Assembly: GCA_005792805.1 (NCBI GenBank)
Contig: SXQV01000113.1
Coordinates: 1 to 7,434, forward strand
Length of the DNA: 7,434 nucleotides
Reading direction: 5' to 3'
Origin: Methylococcaceae bacterium
GTDB lineage: Bacteria; Pseudomonadota; Gammaproteobacteria; Methylococcales; Methylococcaceae
Shown: in pieces, positions 1 through 5,625 of the stretch
How the letters are laid out: each line of letters begins with the position of its first letter
How positions within the stretch are numbered: the first letter of the stretch is position 1
Program-made: the position numbers and the translations under genes
The notes under the pieces: model-generated
Databases searched by the model: none
The model's input: the letters and a program-made list of their open reading frames with translations, nothing else
Told to the model about the DNA's origin: nothing

Positions 1-109
1 ACAGCACGCCGGACTCGATCCGTTTAAACTGAAGGCCGCTATCGAGCAAAAACTAAAGGTCATTTTTTCTTACGTCTCGGTAACCTCTAATGTGAGGCAA
101 CGACTCTGA
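1..109 (+). CDS. C-terminal tail of an unidentified protein (partial, 5' end outside window)
   Basis: A plus-strand frame is open from base 2 to a TGA at 107-109 and gives 35 residues with no start codon, so it could be the end of a gene entering from the left. It begins QHAGLDPFKLKAAIEQKLKV and continues with a hydrophobic IFSYVSV segment and a basic end, NVRQRL. The pattern of a charged amphipathic helix followed by a short basic tail looks like real protein rather than random translation. It is loosely reminiscent of C-terminal helices of some DDE-type transposases, but this is an impression from memory, not an identification. It converges on the haloperoxidase gene with only 51 nt between the two stop codons. 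It could also be a chance open frame, since 36 codons is short. Confidence 0.4.
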   Translation, partial: QHAGLDPFKLKAAIEQKLKVIFSYVSVTSNVRQRL

Positions 110-137
110 CCTAGGGTTACATTTCTTTATGAGGCAA
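93..137. repeat. Short direct repeat TGAGGCAA in the convergent intergenic region
   Basis: TGAGGCAA occurs at 93-100 and again at 130-137, 37 nt apart. The first copy overlaps the end of the plus-strand partial frame and the second lies in the gap before the haloperoxidase stop codon. GTAACC at 80-85 and GGTTAC at 115-120 form an inverted pair in the same area. The sequence around the repeats is noticeably more AT-rich than the operon. The repeat could mark an insertion boundary or part of a termination region, but an 8-bp repeat can arise by chance. Confidence 0.25.
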
Positions 138-160
138 TGCGAGGATTGGACTGGAGCACT

Positions 161-2770
161 CTAGGGTGCCGAGGTACCGTCGAAATAACTCGCGGCCTTG
201 GCGAATGCCGCGAGGCCAATTTCGTGCCCCACCCGTCGACCGGTGAAATCGTCCACTTCTACATGGATGCCACCCCATAGACGAGACTGTCCCGCCTGGT
301 CCGCAGCGTCGAAATAACTCACCCACTGCAAGCGGATTTGTTGGGAAGGCCCTTTTTCATGGATGAGGTACTGGTTCGGTTGAGCAACGAAACCTTCGTG
401 AAATCCGCCGGGAAAATAGGGGTTACCGGTCATGGCGGTCAGCACTTCCGCCGCCGATCGACTGAAGACGCTGTGGCCCGAGAAGTAACCGGGAAAAGCT
501 GGGGTGACAAAAGTGGCCCGCTGGTAAGGAACCCAAGCTTTTCCCAGCACCCAATGGGCACCACTATATTGAGTCTTCACGTCTTCGGGGCTGCCAGGCC
601 AGGAAAAAATTGCAATGTCTCCGACCTTGCCCCCCGCTTCGGTCGTAACGAGGTGCGCATGGCGTGCGCGGCGCGCGGCGGTCTCGGTCGTGATCAGCTC
701 CACTACGCCAGGCTTGAGCGGCAAACCCAGTGGATGGTAGGAAGAGGTCGCCGGGTTCGTGGACTGCCCATACTGGGCCATGGCGCGAACGAGAGTGATG
801 GGCCTGACGCCATCGTACTTGCGCTTGGCGCCCCATCCGGCGATCGCCGCGTCATGAACCGCGCCGTTGAGAGCAAAATACATCTTGACGTCCCACTCCA
901 AGGCATCCAAAACAGGCCCGCTGCCGGCGAAACGGCGTTCGAAACCGGGGCTATCGGACACCGTGTTCGCGATGACATTCCAATGTCCCGGAGGGGTTTC
1001 GGAAGTCGGTCCATCGGCCCAGTATTCCGCCAACACCCGACCGAAGTCTCCCCGCAGGACCGACTGCGGCGCGTAGGGCTGGCCGCTTATGGGATTCACC
1101 GGATAACCGGTTCCGGCATTCGAACCAAGCGGGTTATTACCCAGGGAGGCAGGAGAAATGTCGATTGTGGCCGGATCGTCGGGGGTAAGCTGGCCCGTCA
1201 GCTCAATGAGCTGGAGCACTTGCGCTTTAACCTCCGCATCTTTGGCGCCGCCGAGCCGAGGGGGTGGACCGGGATCCAGATAGAGTTCCCCGGAAGCCCG
1301 TTTGGACAGCGCGAAGGGCCGGACTTGCCCCCATTGAGCGCCAATGAAGGTTTGAACCTTGTCAGGCAGGGGTATGCCGTTCTGAGTAACGGTCTTATCC
1401 AGAGCCAGTGGCTGCCAGCGATTGGGATTCAGGGCATAAGACGCATCCTTGGGGTCCGTGAGGTCGATGCCAGGCAGCTTGACGATCAGGGGATTATTCA
1501 CGGCCTGGTAACTCGCATCCTGATAATTTTCATCCTCATTTGAACCATCCGCCAGACCCTGGGCGATGACGGCTGCCGCGATGCGATTACCCACTGCCGC
1601 CGGCCCATCGCCACGGATATCGGTGAAATGGGGATCGAGCCCAAGCCGATACATCTGCTCATTGAAGCGGGATTGCGACTTCTCGGAGTTGAGGGCAAGT
1701 TTTCCGGAATAGCGTTCCGCTAGAATCCGGTATGCCGCGAAGCTAATCGCGATTTCCCGATCCCGCGCAATGTCGCTGGAGGCTGGATGTTCAGCCGTCA
1801 AATAAGCCTTGGCTCGACCGTCGTAAGCCACCCAGGCATCGTACATGGCAAGGGATAGATGGAATAGATTGCGTGCGTGCACGGGCGGACGCGGCGTGTC
1901 GACGCGAACGGCGCCAAGTATCTGCTCATCCCACTGCCGTGCCACCGACTGGGCTGTTTCGGGACGCTCGCCGCAGTAATGGGTTGCCATTCCGTCCTTG
2001 AATCGATGGCCGGAGGCATGGAGGCGGTCTGCGTCATTGACTGCCTCGGTCGTACCGCAATGAGCTTGCGCCGTCAGGCATTCGCCCAGCTCCGCTGTCG
2101 GTACATGGGCGCAACGACCGGGAAATGCCTGCGTTCCGGTCATACTGCGGCATCCCTTGGCCACATGCTTGACGACGGTCAATTGTGCCTTGCGGCGCTT
2201 TTCGGAATCGGCTGTCAGACAGGCCTCCAGGTCCGCAGCGGAATGGGCCTTACCCTTGATCAGCAGCTTGCGGCTGCAACGGCCATATTCGGCGACATCA
2301 AAGCGAGTATACGTGCTGAACTCCCGAGCCAGGGTGAGCTGGCAACGTGCGGCGGCCATGTCGATGGGTGCGCTCTTGAGGGTCGCCGCCAGATCCTGCC
2401 CGAAAATCGAAGCGAGATCGACCACGGAGGAGAACGCCCCACTGACATCATTGCCGTTCGCCGGTCCGAAGGGAGGCAGTCCCTTCGGACAAGCCTTTGC
2501 AGCAGCCATTGTTTTGGCGCGGGCACGTTTGAGCGCCTGGGTTTCGGTGGCCAGACAGGCATCGGCGTCAGCGGGAGGACGCTTGCCCCGCACAATGTCG
2601 CCGACACAGCGAACCGCGATACCACTCGCGGCCACCGCGACCTGGGCGCCGGCAGTTTGCAGGTTCAACATGCAACGCCGCTGCGCCTCGTCTGGCGGTT
2701 CGCCTGCCACGGTGAGCCGGCATGTAAACGAAACGCTCAGCACGATGGCTAGCCTGGCAAGAATGGACAT
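161..2770 (-). CDS. Exported vanadium-dependent haloperoxidase (PAP2 superfamily) with N-terminal duplicated Cys module
   Basis: Encodes 869 aa from the ATG at 2770, preceded by GGAGAG; an in-frame TTG four codons upstream is less likely. A signal peptide covers about residues 1-22 (cleavage near LTVA/GE), so the enzyme acts outside the cytoplasm. Residues 33-266 hold 12 cysteines, including two similar four-Cys modules (C33, C55, C72, C94 and C143, C165, C184, C207). About 275-860 is the haloperoxidase domain. It carries all family vanadate-site motifs: K649-x6-R656-P with W646 three residues before the Lys, YFSGH ending at H766, and R830-x5-H836-x3-D840. Characterised family members bind vanadate and use H2O2 to oxidise halides; related PAP2 enzymes are acid phosphatases. 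F759 occupies the place of Phe397 of the Curvularia chloroperoxidase, where bromoperoxidases have His, but halide preference cannot be read from this alone. It is the last gene of the operon. Family assignment is firm; substrate is unknown. Confidence 0.92.
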   Translation of the reverse strand: MSILARLAIVLSVSFTCRLTVAGEPPDEAQRRCMLNLQTAGAQVAVAASGIAVRCVGDIVRGKRPPADADACLATETQALKRARAKTMAAAKACPKGLPPFGPANGNDVSGAFSSVVDLASIFGQDLAATLKSAPIDMAAARCQLTLAREFSTYTRFDVAEYGRCSRKLLIKGKAHSAADLEACLTADSEKRRKAQLTVVKHVAKGCRSMTGTQAFPGRCAHVPTAELGECLTAQAHCGTTEAVNDADRLHASGHRFKDGMATHYCGERPETAQSVARQWDEQILGAVRVDTPRPPVHARNLFHLSLAMYDAWVAYDGRAKAYLTAEHPASSDIARDREIAISFAAYRILAERYSGKLALNSEKSQSRFNEQMYRLGLDPHFTDIRGDGPAAVGNRIAAAVIAQGLADGSNEDENYQDASYQAVNNPLIVKLPGIDLTDPKDASYALNPNRWQPLALDKTVTQNGIPLPDKVQTFIGAQWGQVRPFALSKRASGELYLDPGPPPRLGGAKDAEVKAQVLQLIELTGQLTPDDPATIDISPASLGNNPLGSNAGTGYPVNPISGQPYAPQSVLRGDFGRVLAEYWADGPTSETPPGHWNVIANTVSDSPGFERRFAGSGPVLDALEWDVKMYFALNGAVHDAAIAGWGAKRKYDGVRPITLVRAMAQYGQSTNPATSSYHPLGLPLKPGVVELITTETAARRARHAHLVTTEAGGKVGDIAIFSWPGSPEDVKTQYSGAHWVLGKAWVPYQRATFVTPAFPGYFSGHSVFSRSAAEVLTAMTGNPYFPGGFHEGFVAQPNQYLIHEKGPSQQIRLQWVSYFDAADQAGQSRLWGGIHVEVDDFTGRRVGHEIGLAAFAKAASYFDGTSAP

Positions 2771-2774
2771 TGAG

Positions 2775-2780
2775 CTCTCC
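2775..2780 (-). promoter_or_regulatory. Ribosome binding site of the haloperoxidase gene
   Basis: GGAGAG on the minus strand, with its GGAG core 6 nt before the ATG at 2770. It decides the start in favour of this ATG over the upstream TTG at 2782, because the TTG would overlap the binding site. It lies in the 26-nt gap after the stop of the small exported protein gene. Confidence 0.65.
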
Positions 2781-2796
2781 AAACGGTACGTACTCC

Positions 2797-3333
2797 TCAG
2801 GGAGCCGGTTTCCCCATGCTTCCGGTAAAACGATAATTCAACGACATTTTTGCGGCAGCAGAACCGAACGCCGGAAAAACCGCCTTGGCCTGGATTTTCA
2901 GCGTGCCCTCGATACTGCCGTCCGGCTTCCGGGTGCCGGTCAGGGTCGTCTTGAGTGGCGTCATTGCGACCGCCAGCCCCGATCTGGCCTGTTCCACCTT
3001 CTCGATGGCCGCGACAAAATCATTGACGGACGTCCGGTCAAGCTTGACGCAGAATCGCCTGGCCTGTTGCATCCATTCTCCAGTCAGCAGGCTGGTTTTC
3101 GAGTCGAGCATCCGGAACGCCATTCCCTCCGGCTTGAACACGACCCTATAAGGACCCTGATCGCGATCCGTGGTTGTCACGCTCTTTCCCTTGATCCTGG
3201 CGATGACATTCAGAACACCAACCACCTGCCATTCCCCTTCCACGCCCGCTTGAACCGGAAGGGACAGCGCAGCCATCAGGCACATGATCGCGACCTTGCG
3301 GAAAAATTCAGGCTCGACCGGCCAGATGTTCAT
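2797..3333 (-). CDS. Small exported protein of unknown function
   Basis: Encodes 178 aa from the ATG at 3333-3331, which overlaps the TGA stop of the preceding gene as ATGA. No clear Shine-Dalgarno precedes it, so translation is probably coupled to the upstream gene. A TTG four codons further upstream is an alternative start. The N-terminus has a basic stretch (FFRK) and a hydrophobic core (VAIMCLMAALSLPVQA), a signal peptide with likely cleavage at about residue 29. The mature part is about 149 aa with alternating hydrophobic and polar residues, suggesting mainly beta structure: GEWQVVGVLNVIARIKGK, PYRVVFKPEGMAFRML and SIEGTLKIQAK near the C-terminus. One helical segment lies at about 102-117. 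It holds a single cysteine after the signal peptide (C95) and no heme motif. The shape recalls small lipocalin-like beta-barrels, but I do not recognise the family. Its place next to the haloperoxidase makes it a candidate partner. Confidence 0.8.
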   Translation of the reverse strand: MNIWPVEPEFFRKVAIMCLMAALSLPVQAGVEGEWQVVGVLNVIARIKGKSVTTTDRDQGPYRVVFKPEGMAFRMLDSKTSLLTGEWMQQARRFCVKLDRTSVNDFVAAIEKVEQARSGLAVAMTPLKTTLTGTRKPDGSIEGTLKIQAKAVFPAFGSAAAKMSLNYRFTGSMGKPAP

Positions 3334-4433
3334 TGGCAAGGACAACCGTTGTTCATGACATGAATCGAGAAAGACTGCCTTGCAACCCCCCCTCTAGGGT
3401 CGGCAACCCTCACAATCACGGGATAGTTGACATGTTGAACATTGGGGGCGAGCCATCGTATCCAGCCACTAGCCGCATCGATCTCCATACCGTTGGGAGC
3501 CTTTTCCAAGGAATAGGTTAATGCTTCCCCATCCAGGTCTCGTGCGAACACCTGATATTGGTATAGTTTTTCCGGCTCCACGCTGGCCGGTGCCACGGAC
3601 ACAATTTCAGGGAGATGATTGCTGGCCCCGTTTTCGGCCGCCACCACTTGCAGGGTGTCCGCCTCACTCTCCACGAATGAATCGGATACCACGAGGGTAG
3701 CAAGATAGTTTCCGGGAAGGTCCGGTGTGAAACTCGTCTGTGCGGATCGAGGGTCCGCCAAGACCGCCTGACTCCCCACCGGGACACGGCTCAGGGTCCA
3801 CAGATAAGTGAGGAGATGACCGTCCGCATCGTGAGATGCCCGCCCATCGAGCAGCACTTCTCCGCCGACCGGCGCAGTCTGGTCGGTGCCCGCCTGGGCA
3901 ATGGGTCTGTGGTTGCCGGCGGGAATCCGGAATAATTCGTAGCTAAAGTTGAAATTGGCCAGTTCTCCGGAATCGAAAGGCAACGCCTGATCGGCCGCGA
4001 TCTCAAGTGTCCTGACCACCGCCGCAGTCAATCCGTTACCGGCACTGAATCGCAGTTTTACTGGAATTTCTTGACCGGGTCCGAGTACACCGTTGTTCAA
4101 CACCTCCATATAAAGACGGCCATCGGGCAATTCGCCATCGGCATCAAGCAAAGTCAGGGATGCATCTGCTGGCGTGAAACCGTTGACAACTATCGAGATC
4201 GGCGCATCGACATCGGTCGTTGCGACGTTTCGAACCATACCGCGCAGAGAGAAATGGTTGTCTTCACTGGATTTCGAGGGACGCTCACGGTCGAACACAA
4301 TCCGTATTTGCTCGTCAAGACCGCCTTGAGCAAGGGCGTTATCGCAGAGGGCGAACAGGCCGATCCAGATGCCCAGAAACAGGCTGGCACACAGGGACAT
4401 ATCTTGATTCTCGCGTTCGCGGCATAGCGCCAT
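3330..4433 (-). CDS. Exported protein with PKD-like and putative Ig-like (He_PIG-type) domains
   Basis: Encodes 367 aa from the ATG at 4433, preceded by a strong GGAGG at 7 nt spacing; an internal ATG at 4400 (residue 12) has a weaker site. A long polar N-terminus is followed by a signal-peptide core at about 14-36, with cleavage near ALA/QGG. Residues about 40-170 look like a beta-sandwich (DGRLYMEVLNNGVLGPGQEI leading into a PVKLRF strand). Residues about 175-265 are a PKD-like domain with HDADGHLLTYLWTL and a final GNYLATLVVSDS strand. Residues about 274-359 resemble a He_PIG putative Ig domain (ARDLDGEALTYSLEKAPNGM, then IRWLAP). Such domains usually mediate binding or act as rigid spacers on exported proteins; no catalytic motif is seen. 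The protein ends in CPCQ, an unusual C-terminal Cys-x-Cys. Its stop overlaps the next start by 4 nt. Probably a scaffold or ligand-binding component of the exported assembly. Confidence 0.88.
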   Translation of the reverse strand: MALCRERENQDMSLCASLFLGIWIGLFALCDNALAQGGLDEQIRIVFDRERPSKSSEDNHFSLRGMVRNVATTDVDAPISIVVNGFTPADASLTLLDADGELPDGRLYMEVLNNGVLGPGQEIPVKLRFSAGNGLTAAVVRTLEIAADQALPFDSGELANFNFSYELFRIPAGNHRPIAQAGTDQTAPVGGEVLLDGRASHDADGHLLTYLWTLSRVPVGSQAVLADPRSAQTSFTPDLPGNYLATLVVSDSFVESEADTLQVVAAENGASNHLPEIVSVAPASVEPEKLYQYQVFARDLDGEALTYSLEKAPNGMEIDAASGWIRWLAPNVQHVNYPVIVRVADPRGGVARQSFSIHVMNNGCPCQ

Positions 4434-4440
4434 GCAGTGG

Positions 4441-4445
4441 CCTCC
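4441..4445 (-). promoter_or_regulatory. Strong ribosome binding site (GGAGG) of the PKD-like protein gene
   Basis: GGAGG on the minus strand, 7 nt before the ATG at 4433. It is the best Shine-Dalgarno match seen in the operon. It supports the longer N-terminus (MALCRE...) over the internal Met at residue 12, even though this leaves an unusually long polar segment before the signal-peptide core. Confidence 0.7.
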
Positions 4446-4475
4446 GTTTCACGACTCATGATGCCGATACTCGAA

Positions 4476-5567
4476 TCAGGGCAGCCGGTAGTAAATAATA
4501 CCGAATGGATTGAGCCCTACCGTCACCTTCTTCAGATACCGGGGAACAGGATCGGTTTTGGAAATGGCATAAATGGTGACGTCCCCGATCGCATCGCCAT
4601 CGTCATGCCCGGAATGCGTGAGGTACAACTTGTTTTCCTTGCCGCCGGATACGGCGATGTTATGGGGTACTTCCAGTTCCGGATCATCCGGCATCGGCGT
4701 GTGACCAACAATTTCCAGAGATTTGGTATCCACAACCCATAAGGCATCATTGCCCAGCTCTGGCAAGGTCTTTCCGGGAAGATTGGAAGTGAAAAAGAAC
4801 TTCCCATCCGGAGTCCAGCCGGCCCCGTGGGCACCGGGGATCATGATTTCTTTAACAACCTCCAGGTCTTTTGTATTCAGCACATACACCGTATCGGCAT
4901 CCTGCGACGGCACGAACAGGTATTTGCTGCGAGGAGGCAAGCCCACATGCGGATCTTTTCCCACCGCCCGGCGCGCAGTCTCCTGAAAATTCCTGGTGTT
5001 GAAGCGGACGACGAAATCGTTGGCACCGGACACACCCACCACGGTGACAAACGCAGCATTGCCTTCAGGGTCGATAGTGATGTCGTGGGGCTTCCCGCCT
5101 TTTTCGACCAGGTCCTGGGGAATGGGCACCGTGGCGATTACCTTCATGGTGCCGGGGTGAATCACGCTCAGGGTCATATCGATGTCATTGACGACCCAGA
5201 GCTGCCGGCTCGCCTTATCCATCCACATATGGAACGCCCCCGCGCCGATGGGCGCGGTATTGACGAGTTTGTACGTGCTGGCGTCAACCGCCACAACCTG
5301 CCGGTTGGCGCGGTCGCACACATAAATTCGGCGGTACTTCGCCGAATAGCCGAGGTACATGGGCTCGGGCGGGCGGGCACCGGGCGACGCCACGGTGATC
5401 GTCCTGATCAGGGTATCGGTGCGGGTGTCGATGATCGAAAGGGTATTGGAGGTGCGGTTGGCGACCACGATCCGGCCCTCTTCCTGCGCGGCGGCTGCCG
5501 GAGACAGCCAGCAAACCACCACCGCCAGGATCGCCATGTTCTTGGAGTTTATTTTCAACATTGTCAT
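4476..5567 (-). CDS. Exported seven-bladed YVTN-type beta-propeller protein
   Basis: Encodes 363 aa from the ATG at 5567; a second in-frame ATG at 5561 has an AGG 7 nt upstream and may be the true start. The signal peptide is about residues 1-27 (hydrophobic core AILAVVVCWL, cleavage after PAAAA). The rest is a run of about 45-residue blades with the YVTN signature: a xLxVVD or xVYVLNT strand, a TKDLEVV-type turn, then a next-blade strand such as HDITIDPEGN. Six blades lie between about 68 and 350. The N-terminal strands (GRIVVANRTSNTLSIIDTRT) and the C-terminal FGIIYYRLP would close the seventh. Blade starts carry H113, H161, H207, H247 and H302, and M70 in the first. A His/Asp-rich loop (THSGHDDGD) lies at about 317-325. 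Proteins of this class include periplasmic binding, enzymatic and cofactor-handling members, so the exact role is open. It lies between the cytochrome and PKD-like genes, which suggests a role in the same exported pathway. Confidence 0.9.
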   Translation of the reverse strand: MTMLKINSKNMAILAVVVCWLSPAAAAQEEGRIVVANRTSNTLSIIDTRTDTLIRTITVASPGARPPEPMYLGYSAKYRRIYVCDRANRQVVAVDASTYKLVNTAPIGAGAFHMWMDKASRQLWVVNDIDMTLSVIHPGTMKVIATVPIPQDLVEKGGKPHDITIDPEGNAAFVTVVGVSGANDFVVRFNTRNFQETARRAVGKDPHVGLPPRSKYLFVPSQDADTVYVLNTKDLEVVKEIMIPGAHGAGWTPDGKFFFTSNLPGKTLPELGNDALWVVDTKSLEIVGHTPMPDDPELEVPHNIAVSGGKENKLYLTHSGHDDGDAIGDVTIYAISKTDPVPRYLKKVTVGLNPFGIIYYRLP

Positions 5568-5590
5568 GCCTATTTTGATCGGGGGTTGTT

Positions 5591-5614
5591 GGCGGGGCGG
5601 CCATGCGCCCCGCC
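5591..5614 (-). promoter_or_regulatory. GC-rich hairpin between the cytochrome and beta-propeller genes
   Basis: A perfect 9-bp inverted repeat, GGCGGGGCG (5591-5599) and CGCCCCGCC (5606-5614), with a 6-nt loop. It begins 11 nt after the cytochrome stop codon. On the transcript it is followed by AACAACCCCC, not by a U-run, so it is not a classic Rho-independent terminator. It may instead protect the 3' end of the cytochrome message or lower read-through into the downstream genes, setting the ratio of products. The structure is seen; the role is inferred. Confidence 0.5.
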
Positions 5615-5625
5615 GTTCGATGTCA

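Noticed and set aside
154..170. A possible terminator hairpin at the end of the operon (GCAC/GTGC)
   Set aside because: The stem is only 4 bp, overlaps the haloperoxidase stop codon and is not followed by a U-run on the minus-strand transcript.
338..1543. A 401-codon plus-strand open frame
   Set aside because: It lies entirely opposite the haloperoxidase gene, which carries complete active-site motifs in its own frame. The translation is rich in Arg and Gly with no recognisable domain, as expected for an antisense shadow.
2701..2770. A lipoprotein signal at the haloperoxidase N-terminus (Cys at residue 17)
   Set aside because: The residues before the Cys (SFT) do not fit a lipobox; a normal signal peptidase I site at LTVA/GE is better.
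2786..2793. The palindrome GTACGTAC in the gap before the haloperoxidase
   Set aside because: It is 8 bp without a loop, lies next to the ribosome binding site and has no second copy; chance is the simplest reading.
1877..2828. Plus-strand open frames of 291 and 223 codons opposite the Cys-rich region
   Set aside because: Both overlap the minus-strand region with the matched Cys modules and signal peptide, and neither has a plausible start context or recognisable fold.
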